A stretch of 42,315 nucleotides of DNA from JANSWP01 sp041941305 (GTDB taxonomy: Bacteria; Bacteroidota; Bacteroidia; Chitinophagales; Saprospiraceae): NCBI GenBank assembly GCA_041941305.1, contig JBGTQJ010000072.1, positions 1 through 42,315 of the forward strand, written 5' to 3'. The notes beneath the pieces are model-generated. The model was given only the letters and a program-made list of their open reading frames with translations. It was not told where the DNA came from and did not search any database. This document shows positions 24,426 to 34,442 of the stretch, piece after piece; the stretch's first letter is position 1; the number at the start of each line of letters is the position of its first letter. The position numbers were made by a program, and so were the translations under genes.

Positions 24426-25244
24426 TTATTCCCCAATCCAATTCGGTTTTCTTTTTTCTCTAAATGCTGCCAAACCTTCCTGCCCATCTTTACTTTTTAT
24501 CGCTTTTTTCAGCATTGCCAATAAATACTGGTGTTCACTTTTGCCTGGTCGGATATGGGAGTATGCTTCCAGGCCCAAACGAATTGCAGTGGGGGAATTT
24601 TGTCTTAAATCATCTAAAATAATAGCAACAGCCTCATTGATTGCTTCTGTTTTGCAGACATGGGTCACCAAACCATATTCCAAAGCTTTTTGAACAGGCA
24701 AATCATAGCCCCTGATACACCAATCAATCACCCTGCGAGCCGGCATCACATTGAGCAGGGCAGCCATCACCTGAAAGGGATAAATCCCTCGTTTTACTTC
24801 TGGTAAAGCCAACCGCACATGATCTGCAGCTACCACGAAATTAGCGCCTGCTAAAAACATAAATCCTCCTGCGTAAACATCCCCTGTAACCTTAACTATC
24901 AGCGGCTTGTACAAACCACTTAAAATTTCGTTGAGGAGCAGTTCTTCCTCAGGTTTGGGAATGCTTGAGTCATTGGGTTCAATAATACCAGCCATTGCCT
25001 TTAAATCACCTCCTGCACAAAAAACACTGCCCTTTGCTTCAATAACAACTGCCCAGATTGACTGCTCAAAATGGGCATATTGCATGGCAAAGGCTATTTC
25101 ATTCAACATTTGAGGATGCAATGCATTTTTTCGATTGGCTCTGTCAAACCTGATAGTTAGTACATGATTTTGTTCTTCAATTTCCAGGAAGGAAAAGTTT
25201 TCTGAATGTATAGCTGCAACAGCTTCTTTCGAATATATCTGCAT
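24426..25244 (-). CDS. Enoyl-CoA hydratase/isomerase (crotonase) family protein
   Basis: 272 residues with a complete crotonase core: LTIRFDRANRKNALHPQML, oxyanion-hole strands AKGSVFCAGGDLKAM and VTGDVYAGGFMF, and ALPEVKRGIYP. In enoyl-CoA hydratases two Glu do catalysis. The second is kept (PE in ALPEVKRG), but the position of the first, in the GGGxE motif, is Met here (AGGFM). A single retained Glu fits enoyl-CoA isomerases or other crotonase reactions better than standard hydration. Predicted cytoplasmic, acting on an acyl-CoA in fatty-acid or amino-acid breakdown. No neighbouring beta-oxidation gene helps to define the substrate. It is divergent from the aminotransferase gene 129 nt away. 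Confidence 0.85.
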   Translation of the reverse strand: MQIYSKEAVAAIHSENFSFLEIEEQNHVLTIRFDRANRKNALHPQMLNEIAFAMQYAHFEQSIWAVVIEAKGSVFCAGGDLKAMAGIIEPNDSSIPKPEEELLLNEILSGLYKPLIVKVTGDVYAGGFMFLAGANFVVAADHVRLALPEVKRGIYPFQVMAALLNVMPARRVIDWCIRGYDLPVQKALEYGLVTHVCKTEAINEAVAIILDDLRQNSPTAIRLGLEAYSHIRPGKSEHQYLLAMLKKAIKSKDGQEGLAAFREKRKPNWIGE

Positions 25245-25373
25245 AATTAAAAATTAGACTTGTTGGCAAATATGAAACGATTCCTAGAATTTCTTTACCT
25301 TTCGAAAGATCATTCTTGAATGTAAAACCAACTCCAATCGCCGAACCTTCAAACTCATAAAACTCTCATCAAA

Positions 25374-26504
25374 ATGAAAAACTTAAACAGAAGACAATGG
25401 CTACGCCTTTCAGGTATGACTGGAGCGGCTACCATTTTAGGAAATTTCAAAGGTCTTGCAAGTCCTGAAGTTTCTTCCATTCTCGGTGAACAAGCCCCCA
25501 CCGGTCCACAGGAAGTCATCAGACTAAGTTCGAATGAAAACCCCTATGGACCTTCTCAAAAAGTAAGAGCTGCAATGACGAATGCTTATGATCAGGTTTG
25601 CCGCTATCCTTTTGCTTTTCAAGGAGATTTGATAAAAATGATAGCCAATAAATTTGAAGTCGCTGAAGATCAGGTATTGTTGACTGCAGGATCTACTGAA
25701 GGCTTAAGAATAACCGGATTAACATACGGACTAAATCGGGGTGAAATTGTAGCTGCGGATCCCGTCTTCAAAGCTTTATTGACCTATGCAGAACAGTTTG
25801 GAGCCTATATCCACAGAGTCCCTTTGACGGAGGATTTACAACATGACCTGGATGCAATGGAAAAGCGGATTACAATGGGCACCAAACTAGTGTTTGTTTG
25901 CAATCCCAATAATCCCACTGGTACACTTTTGCCACCTGAACAATTCGCCAGATTTTGCGATTCCATTTCCCACAAATCTGTCGTTTTTTCAGATGAAGCT
26001 TATTTTGATTACATCACAGAACCGAATTATCCTTCTATGGTGGAATTGGTTAAAAAAGGAATGAATGTCATTGTCAGTCGCACCTTTTCAAAAGTATATG
26101 GTTTGGCAGGAATTCGAATAGGTTATCTCATTTCACGACCCGATATCATCGCTCGTCTAAAGAAAAACATCGTAGCTGCTCCAAATATGTTGGCCATTCA
26201 CGCAGCCAAAGCTGCCTGGCAAGATGAAGCGTTTTATCAATTCAGCTTAAATAAAAATACTGAAGCCAAAAAGATGCTTTGCAAAACCTTAGAGGATCTG
26301 GACTTGCCCTATGTCAACTCTCACGCCAATTTTGTCTTTTTTAAGTCCGGAAGGCAAATTGAGGGTTTGATTCAGGATGTGATGAGTCAGGGTGTTAGAA
26401 TTGGAAGACCCTTTCCACCTTTGACCAATTGGTGCCGGGTGAGTACCGGAACCTTGGAGGAAATGGAAAAGTTGGATGGGGCACTAAGGGCAGTTTTTGG
26501 ATAA
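25374..26504 (+). CDS. Tat-exported PLP-dependent aminotransferase, histidinol-phosphate aminotransferase-like
   Basis: 376 residues. The N-terminus NRRQWLRLSGMTGAATILG is a twin-arginine signal, and the mature fold-type I aminotransferase begins near residue 40. Visible sites are LSSNENPYGPS, TAGSTEGLRITGL (cofactor phosphate loop), VCNPNNPTGT, SDEAYFDY (Asp and Tyr at the PLP ring), SRTFSKVYGLAGIRIGY with the Schiff-base Lys, and VSTG near the C-terminus with the substrate-binding Arg just before it (NWCRVSTG). The overall pattern is HisC-like. Export of a PLP enzyme already folded with cofactor is exactly what Tat allows, but the reaction in the periplasm is unknown; it is unlikely to be the cell's biosynthetic HisC. 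It ends at the hairpin at 26522-26585. Confidence 0.88.
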   Translation: MKNLNRRQWLRLSGMTGAATILGNFKGLASPEVSSILGEQAPTGPQEVIRLSSNENPYGPSQKVRAAMTNAYDQVCRYPFAFQGDLIKMIANKFEVAEDQVLLTAGSTEGLRITGLTYGLNRGEIVAADPVFKALLTYAEQFGAYIHRVPLTEDLQHDLDAMEKRITMGTKLVFVCNPNNPTGTLLPPEQFARFCDSISHKSVVFSDEAYFDYITEPNYPSMVELVKKGMNVIVSRTFSKVYGLAGIRIGYLISRPDIIARLKKNIVAAPNMLAIHAAKAAWQDEAFYQFSLNKNTEAKKMLCKTLEDLDLPYVNSHANFVFFKSGRQIEGLIQDVMSQGVRIGRPFPPLTNWCRVSTGTLEEMEKLDGALRAVFG

Positions 26505-26521
26505 TAATTACTCGGATAAAA

Positions 26522-26585
26522 GACCGCTTTGCTGCCATACGTCAGATTTACCAGATTTGGCCTGGCGTCTGACAGCAAAGCGGTC
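26522..26585. terminator. Hairpin between convergent genes, REP-like
   Basis: Perfect 13-bp outer arms (gaccgctttgctg at 26522-26534; cagcaaagcggtc at 26573-26585) extend inward with mismatches through gtcaga/tctgac-like sequence. It fills most of the 87 bp between the convergent aminotransferase and metalloprotease genes, so it probably ends transcription from both sides. The gtctgac...acagcraagcggtc portion is shared with the hairpin at 7595. Confidence 0.65.
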
Positions 26586-26591
26586 CAACTT

Positions 26592-29500
26592 CTATTTCAA
26601 AATCACCAATTGTTTCAATCCACGAATCTCCCCATCTGAAACCAACACCTGATAAGTTCCTTCAGCAAATTCCGTCAAGTCTATTGAAGTCTCAAATTGG
26701 GGCGAATTTTTTAAATATTCCTTTTCAAAAACCATTCTACCCGCAGCATCATAAACCAAAACCGCCAATTCCCTATTGGTTTGCTGATGGATCTTTAACA
26801 CAAGGAATCCATTGCCAGGATTTGGATTGATTTCAAAGAGCAAATCAAATTTTAAATCATTGACAGGACTTACATTTACATTCACCACATCTTCAAGAGT
26901 ACAGCCATTCGCATCCATCACTACAACATTGTAATCTCCATTTGGTAAATCGTTAAATACATTTTCATCACCAAAGGTCATACCACCATCTATACTGTAT
27001 TGTAGTGGATCTGTACCGCCGGAAGCATTGATGGTCAAGTTGTTAACATCCAATTCCGTATCCAACATCAAAGCTGGTGGATTGGTCAATGTAAGGTCAT
27101 CTATAATATATTCATTACCTGCCTGGTCGGTGATTAATAAACTATAATTTCCAGCAGGAAGGTTTTCAAATAAGGGATTATTGACGGCAGGATTATTATT
27201 TAACTGAAAAATAAAAGGTGGAGTCCCTCCCACCACATTTGAAACCAAAATGCTTCCATTTTCATCATCTGTGCATAATGGATTTTCGATCAAAATGGTT
27301 GCATTGATGATGACATTGGTTGTAAAGCTAACCGTAGTTGTACAGCCATTGGCATCAAATACTTCAACTTCATAGGAACCATTCGCCAAATTCTGATAAA
27401 TACTATCGGGAAGCAGAAAACCTCCATTCAGCGCATATAAATAAGGAGGCGTACCGCCTGTTGGGGTCACAGTTGCATTATTGAATACCACATCAACTGT
27501 TGCCGTTAATGGATCTGGCTCTTCCAGGATAATTGGTGGTGCTTGCAAGGTATTGCCGCCGGCATCCATCATTTCAACTGTGTAGGTGCCTGGTTCTAAA
27601 TTATCAAAAAACCCATTTGGCATAAACGTACTTCCATTCAAACTGTAAGAATAAGGAGGAATACCTCCACTTGAAGTGGCTAAAATCTCTCCATCATTTT
27701 CCCCATTGCAGGAAATAGGATCTAAAATTACAGCTTCAATGCCAAGTGCTTCAACATCAATCTCGAACGAGCCAATGCCCGCGCATCCATTTTCATCCTG
27801 TACCAGCACATCATAGGATCCATTGGCAAAAACAGTAAACATATTGCTGGATTGCCAGGTCATACCTCCATCAATACTGTACATAAAATCCCCTGTTCCG
27901 CCCATTGCTGAAATGGTTACATTATAGCCCAAATTGACATTGGTTGACACAAAAATGAGATCAGGTTCTACTATGGAAACAGGTGAAACTGATATGGAGG
28001 TCCCGGAATCCATAATCACAGGAAGGTAAACGCCTGGTGGTACATTGGTAAATACATTATCATCTTGAAAAGTCACACCATCCAAACTATACTGGTAGGG
28101 CGGAACACCTCCTGCTACAATCAATTCAATAATGGCATCTTCTTCACCCTGACAGGAAATTCCCTGAACAATTGCAGAAGTCCCTGCCAATTCGTCAATG
28201 AGCAATGTAAATTCTAATTCCACCATACATCCATTGGCATCCTGTATGTACACACTGTATGAGCCACTTTGGGTAACTAAAAATACGTTTTCAGGTTGGA
28301 AATCACCACCACCGATACTATACATGTAAGGAGGTGTTCCACCTTGGGCTGTAATGGTCAGGTCATAATCTACGATGCTTTCAGTCCCTATCAATGGATC
28401 AGGCTCTATTATGGTAAGGGTATTTCCAAAACTCTCATTTCCTTCTGAGTCAACTACTTTGACAATATAAGTACCGGGTCCAACCTCCTGGAAGAAAGGA
28501 TCCATTTGATCCTCATTTCCAAGATAATATTCATAAGGTGGAATGCCCCCAGCAGCTGTAAACTGCACATTGGCATCGGTTTCTCCATGGCAGGATATGC
28601 CATTCAATAATACTACATTCACCAACAAATCATCAACAGCCACAATGGCTGAACCTTCAGTGGTACAGCCATTTTCATCAATAACAGTGATGGTGTAAAT
28701 GCCATTATCCAGGTCAGCAAAGACATTGCTATCCTGAAAATCAATTCCATTGATGCTGTAGGTAAGGTTTCCAGTACCACCGCTAGCTGTGACGGTTATG
28801 TCATTATTATTGACACTTGCATCATCTATATTTAGCAGTGGAGGATTGGTAACAGTCAAACTATTTGTTGTTATTTCAAAACCGTTTGCATCTCGAATAA
28901 TAACGGAATAAGTACCCCCTGAAAGATTTGGGAAGACATTATCTAGTTGAAAATTAATACCATCAATACTGTATTCATATGGCATCGTACCACCAGATGG
29001 CAAAGCAGTAATCTGGGCATTATTGGCATCATTACAATCAATATCATTATCCAAAACAGCTAGACCTCCAAGGTCGTCCTGAATAATATTGATTAAAAAT
29101 TCATTGGCATGGAGCCAGCCATCATCTGATCCCAACACATCAAAGAGAAAGCTATCAGAAGTTGTATTTGAACCATCATGCTCATATTCAAACAACAAAT
29201 CATCGATGTCCTTTTGGCTAAAATGATCGCCAATAGCCAAGGTATTTCCATTTAGTTTTAAAACTCCATTTTCTGGTAAGGACAACAAAGTGTAACGAAC
29301 ATTCACGGGTTCAGCATCATCAACAAACAAGTAAGTATTGTCAATTGCCTTGGAAGCGCCCACAATTACCGTAAATAATTCGTTGGTCAAAATGGGTTCA
29401 GCAGTCGCTATACTGGTACACAATTCCAAATCCCAACCATTTACCGAACCTCCATCCTCAGCAAATGCATCAAAAACAGTTAAAGTCCAGGTGCCCATTG

Positions 29501-32444
29501 CATTTTCTCCATTAAAAATGGAAAAAGCATCCAAAGGTTGAAAATCCCCTTGTATGGTTGGAGCACTTCCTTCACAAGTATTTTCAAAATCATCAGCAGT
29601 TGCAAAAGCATCATCGTCGAAGGTCGCTTCGATATTATCGCCATCGCAACCAAAATTGGATGCTGGAAATCCTGGTTGATCAAAGATAACAGCAGCAGAG
29701 CCATCAGGAGATTCCAGGGTCACCCTCAAATCTCCAACCCAGGTATGTTGAATATCGAAAGAAGTATTTAAATCAGTAATCAAAAAATCATCGTCAATAT
29801 CAAGTGTGGTAATAAAATCTCCTGAGTCTGTATCCGGAATTTCTAAAGGAAGATTGGGGCTTGAAAAGGTTTGACAGCTTGAACCACCTGTTTGAAAGGC
29901 TATGCCATCAGAGGTTGTACCCTCACTACACATATTGCTTGCACTGACCCGCCAATAGAAAACGACATTAGCTCCCGTCAAATTTTGGGGCTGGTAGCTC
30001 GTAGTGTTGACGGATGCAGATTCGATGATATTTGAAAAGTCCGGACCATCTGCAATTTCAACAAAATAAAAAGAAGCCTGTGAAACTGCATCCCAGGAAA
30101 GTTGAGGATTGGGAATGGTGCCCGCCTCTCCATCTGCCGGGCTGTGGTTTTCGGCAAATTCAATTACATCACCAGTGATGATCAATTCCACTTCTAAAGT
30201 ACGATTTACGGAGGAAGAGGTGGCATCAATGCTTATCAAGTAAGTCCCTGGAGTTGATTCAGATAAGTTGCCAAAGATGATATCAACAGTTCCTGGAGGA
30301 GTCGTAGGATTATTGGAATAGGCAAGGGTCACATTTGCTGGAACATTGGTCGCTGTAAAAATGATTTCCTCATCAAAACCCAAAACTGCTGCCAATTCAA
30401 TAGAATAGCTAGCATCCTCTGACTGGCAAACATCCTGACTTTGTGGATCGATATCCATGAAAAATGTAGGGGCAGGAGGTTCGACTATTGAAAAATCCTG
30501 GTCAGAGATATCAAAAAAGATATTGTTTGAACAAATGATTTGTACCCTCGCCTGGTCGGTCAAATTGTTGGGCACTAAAATATCGTGAGAACCTGTATTG
30601 GGTACTTGCTCTGCAAGCAGAACGGTATAGGTATATCCTCCATCCAAGGACAAAACAATATCCACATTTTGGCAATTGACGGGATTCTGATCTGTATTCG
30701 CAACATCCCAGTTAACTGTTTCAATTGCACCAATTTGCCACATAATATCGGCTGTATTGGGAGATAGTACCAGGAAAGGTCCGGCATTCGCATGGGTATT
30801 CACATCCACATCTGTAATTGCCTGACATCCTGCACCTAGTGAATTATCCCTCACTGTACATCGAAAATCCATATTACGGCTTACGCTAGGAAGTACCTCC
30901 CAGGTGGGTGTTTGGTTATTTATTATGGCATCAATATTTGGAAAATATCGCGTTGGAGAGACATGTGGACTAATCGAACGAAAAGCCGGTCCGCCTGTAT
31001 TAGTGGGACTAGGAGGCATGGAAGCAACCTCATTATTCATCTGCTCCCAGCAATAGGTGAGCACGTCCCCATCTTCATCTTCGCCAATTCCTGTAAGGGC
31101 AAAAGGTGTAGAAATTGGAATCTGATAGGTAGGTTGATCTGTAGTTACGGTAGGAGCATTATTGACAAGTGGAGTTGTAACCGGGCAAGTACCTCCATTA
31201 CCGTTTAATACGAAATTGTCAATTTCTGAAAGACTATAGGCGTGAAAATGATCGTCACTGTTGTTTTGCACATTGGGAGGACAAATTCCAGCATAACCCA
31301 TGATGGTAGAAGCACTGCCTGGTTCCATAGCAGCTGCATTGACTCGATTGCAACTATTATTTTGAGTGTGGTTACCTCCATATTGATGTCCCATTTCGTG
31401 AGATACGTAATCAACATAAAATGGATCCCCGATAGGACTAGGTAAACCAGTAACTCCGCGTGCTTTATTATTATTAGAGCATACTACCCCCAAGCCAGCT
31501 ACACCTCCACCTCCGGTACTGAACACATGTCCAATATCATAGTTGGCTTGTCCGATAACTGAATTGCAGGTACTTACATTTTGTCCCAGCATGGTACCTC
31601 CATTTCCATTAGAGTAAGGATCGGATCCTGCATTGAGGTAAATCAATTGATCATTATTTGGCACCATCTCCATGGTTATCGTCGCATCAGTTTCATAGAC
31701 TCCATTCACTCTTGTCATCGCAACATTAAAAGCAGCCATGACATCATCTATTGTTCCGCCGTGAAAAGTGGCATATTCACCCGTACAAGCTAAAGCCAAA
31801 CGATAGGTTCTCAATTGACAATCACTGGGAGATTCCGAATTATAAGAAGTAATATCGGGAACTGGTTGATCAATTTTTAGTGATGCTGCCTTAGTTGGTG
31901 CAGGGACCCCACAAGACATTACGGCTCCATCTTGCCTGACAAAATCCTTTTTGAAATAAGAAATATAGTATTCCGTCGTCCCTTTTGCGTAAACATCTAT
32001 ATACGCAGTACTGTGTTGACCAGAGAGAATCATCGCATGAAAGCCTTTTGGCGAGAATCCACAGCGCAGATAAGCTGTTGGATCTTCAATTCCTTTTCCG
32101 GCGAAAGATCTGATTTCCGGAAATTTAGATTGTAAATCAGCATGCATGGTGGGTGCTTCAACAATTTTAAAGTGCTCGAAGCTTCCATCCGCTATTGGCA
32201 ATGTCAAAATCAAATCTTGCTCAGCTGCCTCTGGTGAGAACCGCATTGGCGCATTCAGTAACAACTGTTTTATTGACTGAAAATCAGCCTGATAGGTAAT
32301 ATAGTTCAAAGGAATAATTTGCCTTTCTGCATCTTCAGCAACTATTTGGCTTTCAGGTATTGCTTTCCAAAAATGTTGTTGTCCAAAGGATAAATTGGCA
32401 AAGAATATAAAAAAAAGAATAGTGTACTTGGTTTTGTTACGCAT
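26592..32444 (-). CDS. Giant secreted reprolysin-like metalloprotease with P domain, SprB-like repeats and T9SS tail
   Basis: Start set at the ATG at 32444 (MRNKTKYTILFF), giving a signal peptide ending LSFGQ; an ATG at 32498 would add 18 residues. About 1950 residues. A propeptide-like region is followed by a zinc metalloprotease domain with HEMGHQYGGNH (HExxHxxGxxH, ~345) and a Met-turn SIMGYAG, as in reprolysin/metzincin peptidases. Next come Ig/Fn3-like domains (~600-860), a proprotein-convertase P domain (~865-1010, TWVGDLRVTLESPDG and NGWDLELC), a cadherin-like/CSPG module (LLSLPENGVLKLNG, FEYEHDGSN), ten SprB-like repeats (~1125-1860) and a type A sorting tail (FEINPNPGNGFL, GLKQLVILK). 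Predicted to be exported by T9SS and act at the surface or in the medium on proteins or prey; the substrate is unknown. It reads through without frameshift. Confidence 0.92.
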   Translation of the reverse strand: MRNKTKYTILFFIFFANLSFGQQHFWKAIPESQIVAEDAERQIIPLNYITYQADFQSIKQLLLNAPMRFSPEAAEQDLILTLPIADGSFEHFKIVEAPTMHADLQSKFPEIRSFAGKGIEDPTAYLRCGFSPKGFHAMILSGQHSTAYIDVYAKGTTEYYISYFKKDFVRQDGAVMSCGVPAPTKAASLKIDQPVPDITSYNSESPSDCQLRTYRLALACTGEYATFHGGTIDDVMAAFNVAMTRVNGVYETDATITMEMVPNNDQLIYLNAGSDPYSNGNGGTMLGQNVSTCNSVIGQANYDIGHVFSTGGGGVAGLGVVCSNNNKARGVTGLPSPIGDPFYVDYVSHEMGHQYGGNHTQNNSCNRVNAAAMEPGSASTIMGYAGICPPNVQNNSDDHFHAYSLSEIDNFVLNGNGGTCPVTTPLVNNAPTVTTDQPTYQIPISTPFALTGIGEDEDGDVLTYCWEQMNNEVASMPPSPTNTGGPAFRSISPHVSPTRYFPNIDAIINNQTPTWEVLPSVSRNMDFRCTVRDNSLGAGCQAITDVDVNTHANAGPFLVLSPNTADIMWQIGAIETVNWDVANTDQNPVNCQNVDIVLSLDGGYTYTVLLAEQVPNTGSHDILVPNNLTDQARVQIICSNNIFFDISDQDFSIVEPPAPTFFMDIDPQSQDVCQSEDASYSIELAAVLGFDEEIIFTATNVPANVTLAYSNNPTTPPGTVDIIFGNLSESTPGTYLISIDATSSSVNRTLEVELIITGDVIEFAENHSPADGEAGTIPNPQLSWDAVSQASFYFVEIADGPDFSNIIESASVNTTSYQPQNLTGANVVFYWRVSASNMCSEGTTSDGIAFQTGGSSCQTFSSPNLPLEIPDTDSGDFITTLDIDDDFLITDLNTSFDIQHTWVGDLRVTLESPDGSAAVIFDQPGFPASNFGCDGDNIEATFDDDAFATADDFENTCEGSAPTIQGDFQPLDAFSIFNGENAMGTWTLTVFDAFAEDGGSVNGWDLELCTSIATAEPILTNELFTVIVGASKAIDNTYLFVDDAEPVNVRYTLLSLPENGVLKLNGNTLAIGDHFSQKDIDDLLFEYEHDGSNTTSDSFLFDVLGSDDGWLHANEFLINIIQDDLGGLAVLDNDIDCNDANNAQITALPSGGTMPYEYSIDGINFQLDNVFPNLSGGTYSVIIRDANGFEITTNSLTVTNPPLLNIDDASVNNNDITVTASGGTGNLTYSINGIDFQDSNVFADLDNGIYTITVIDENGCTTEGSAIVAVDDLLVNVVLLNGISCHGETDANVQFTAAGGIPPYEYYLGNEDQMDPFFQEVGPGTYIVKVVDSEGNESFGNTLTIIEPDPLIGTESIVDYDLTITAQGGTPPYMYSIGGGDFQPENVFLVTQSGSYSVYIQDANGCMVELEFTLLIDELAGTSAIVQGISCQGEEDAIIELIVAGGVPPYQYSLDGVTFQDDNVFTNVPPGVYLPVIMDSGTSISVSPVSIVEPDLIFVSTNVNLGYNVTISAMGGTGDFMYSIDGGMTWQSSNMFTVFANGSYDVLVQDENGCAGIGSFEIDVEALGIEAVILDPISCNGENDGEILATSSGGIPPYSYSLNGSTFMPNGFFDNLEPGTYTVEMMDAGGNTLQAPPIILEEPDPLTATVDVVFNNATVTPTGGTPPYLYALNGGFLLPDSIYQNLANGSYEVEVFDANGCTTTVSFTTNVIINATILIENPLCTDDENGSILVSNVVGGTPPFIFQLNNNPAVNNPLFENLPAGNYSLLITDQAGNEYIIDDLTLTNPPALMLDTELDVNNLTINASGGTDPLQYSIDGGMTFGDENVFNDLPNGDYNVVVMDANGCTLEDVVNVNVSPVNDLKFDLLFEINPNPGNGFLVLKIHQQTNRELAVLVYDAAGRMVFEKEYLKNSPQFETSIDLTEFAEGTYQVLVSDGEIRGLKQLVILK
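26880..29075 (-). repeat. Ten SprB-like repeats in five A/B pairs
   Basis: Within the metalloprotease gene about ten units of 65-80 residues follow one another. A-type units start with ISCxGExDA or a variant, continue GGxPPYxYSL and end DxxGN. B-type units lack the initial Cys and read TIxAxGGT...YSIxGG...NGSYxVxVxDxNGCT. The order alternates A-B five times, indicating that the array grew by duplicating a two-unit block. SprB repeats are typical of Bacteroidota surface adhesins and gliding proteins. Confidence 0.75.
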
Positions 32445-32687
32445 ATTTTGAGAGTTTGAGAATTTGTTTGTTTGAGAAAACGAGCGCATGATAAACATTG
32501 AGTTTGAGATAGATCAGGAGTCAAACAATGAGCATTTGAAAGCAAATATTCGGGTGGGTCATTATCAAACGCTCAGACTTTGCATCTTTCAAACATCAAG
32601 GAACCGCAATAATGATATTTTTTCAAATACTTTTTTGTTCGCTATTGTCAAATTTTAGGATTGGTTTATCAAATTGAAAAATAAAAG

Positions 32688-34391
32688 TCATTTTTTTTCA
32701 TAGACCACCTTTCCGCCGACAATCGTATAGGCAATTTCGCCTTCCAACCACTCTTTCGGCTCTGTGTTAAACAAATCTATATCCAGTACGGTAAAGTCTG
32801 CCAATTTGCCTGCTTCGATGATGCCCTTGGACTTTTCTTCAAATGCGCCAAATGCAGCACCCCAGGTGTAAGCCTTTAATGCTTCTTCCAGGGACAATTT
32901 TTGCTCGGGAAACCAACCTGCTTCCGGCATTCCATTTACAGTTTGTCGGGTTACTGCCGCATACAAGCCCATAAGCGGATTGATTGGATAATAGGAGGCA
33001 TTGGTGCCTGGCCAATCTGAACCAAAAGACAGAATGCAATCATTTTCCACCAGGGTCTTAAATGCATAAGCTCCCATACAGCGCTCATAGCCAATTCTCT
33101 CTTCCATCCAGCGCATATCATCAGTGACGTGATAAGGCTGTACTTCGGCAATGATCTTTCGTCCCTTAAATTTTTCAAAATCATCCAAACCAATCACCTG
33201 GGCATGTACCAATCGAAAACGGCGATCCTTGGGGCCATTGTAATAATCTAATGTATCCAAAACATCCAACAGAATATGATTGGCCTCATCACCTATGGCA
33301 TGCACCCGCAATTGAATGCCAGCACTATCTGCCGAAAGCAACATTTGTTTAAAACTGGGCATATCTTCTGAAAATTCGCGCCAACCGCCACGCCAGTTTG
33401 GGCTTTCGAGTTGGTTATCATTGTAAGGTTGAAAAAATCGGGCCGTCCTTGCGCCCATAATTCCGTCTATATGGGTTTTGATGGTTCCAAAAGAAATCCA
33501 GTCATCGCCTGCAGGTTGAGGTCCACCAGGAGCATTCCAATCAATGACCCATCCCTTTTCTGCCATGTTTTTGTACTCAATCAACCTACTAGGGCTAAAG
33601 TTGATTCTACATGTCAATTCTCCTTTTTCCTGAAGATGCCGATACACATCCACTCTGTCCAAAGGCGACATATCCTGCACTGTAGTCACTCCCCACTTCC
33701 GACATTCTGCCAATGCCCTTCGACTCTCCGCCAATTTTCTTTCAAATGATTTTTCTGGAATCTTATCCAAAGCCTCTTTCAATGCTTCCTGAACTAAAAT
33801 CCCCGTCTCAGATTCAATACCTAAATATGCCAATGCCAATGCATTTGCCAATCCCTCAGATCTGTCAAACCGGGTCACCAAAACCGGATGCTCAGTGGTG
33901 ATGGCATCTATCATTTGACGATTTGGCGAAAACACCTCGGTTCTTTCTTCCGCATTCCCTTCAGAACCCACACCCCAGGCTGCATAAGCGCCCCAATCCC
34001 CTCGGGTAATCCAACTCCCTTTTGGCAACCTTTCTGTCGCTCCCTTCAATTCCCGTACCAGGCTGGCTTCATCATTGACATCTAAAAGATTGATACCCAG
34101 CAATAAATGGCCAGCAGACGCAAAATGAACATGGGAATCATTAAATCCAGGCACCATCAAACGACCTCCCAAATCTAAGGTATCATCTGCAACTGGCGGG
34201 TTTTGTTCTTCTGAACCAACTGCAACAATTTTATCACCTTTAGTCAATACCCAATAGGAAAAAGAAGGCTCCTCAGTACCCGTCCAAATTTTCGTATTTA
34301 TAAATAGCCTCGTTTCCAGCTCTTCCACTTCAGGGTTGCTGCAATTGGAAAGAAAAAAGACCAACAAGGAAAGAAATATCAGGTTTTTCAT
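32688..34391 (-). CDS. YtcJ-like metal-dependent amidohydrolase, lipoprotein
   Basis: Start moved to the ATG at 34391 because MKNLIFLSLLVFFLSNC is a clear lipoprotein signal; the longer frame to 34511 would run into the terminator region. 567 residues. An amidohydrolase_3/YtcJ-type TIM barrel carries the metal motif NDSHVHFASAG (HxH), VHAIGDEANH and FRLVHAQVI for further His ligands, and LSFGSDWPGTNASY with the catalytic Asp. A beta-sandwich formed by both ends (LGGRLMVPGFNDSH, AGKLADFTVLDID) surrounds it. It hydrolyses an amide or related bond outside the cytoplasm, anchored by lipid; the substrate is unknown. It follows the unrecognised lipoprotein gene on the same strand, with an intrinsic terminator between them, so it is probably transcribed independently. 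Confidence 0.9.
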   Translation of the reverse strand: MKNLIFLSLLVFFLSNCSNPEVEELETRLFINTKIWTGTEEPSFSYWVLTKGDKIVAVGSEEQNPPVADDTLDLGGRLMVPGFNDSHVHFASAGHLLLGINLLDVNDEASLVRELKGATERLPKGSWITRGDWGAYAAWGVGSEGNAEERTEVFSPNRQMIDAITTEHPVLVTRFDRSEGLANALALAYLGIESETGILVQEALKEALDKIPEKSFERKLAESRRALAECRKWGVTTVQDMSPLDRVDVYRHLQEKGELTCRINFSPSRLIEYKNMAEKGWVIDWNAPGGPQPAGDDWISFGTIKTHIDGIMGARTARFFQPYNDNQLESPNWRGGWREFSEDMPSFKQMLLSADSAGIQLRVHAIGDEANHILLDVLDTLDYYNGPKDRRFRLVHAQVIGLDDFEKFKGRKIIAEVQPYHVTDDMRWMEERIGYERCMGAYAFKTLVENDCILSFGSDWPGTNASYYPINPLMGLYAAVTRQTVNGMPEAGWFPEQKLSLEEALKAYTWGAAFGAFEEKSKGIIEAGKLADFTVLDIDLFNTEPKEWLEGEIAYTIVGGKVVYEKK

Positions 34392-34442
34392 CTTGTTCAA
34401 TATTTCGTTTAACGGAGGAATAAAATTACTACATCTTATCAT

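Noticed and set aside
26880..29075. Regular repeats considered as a CRISPR array
   Set aside because: The period is about 200-240 nt, the units are coding and diverged (SprB-like), and there are no short exact repeats with spacers.
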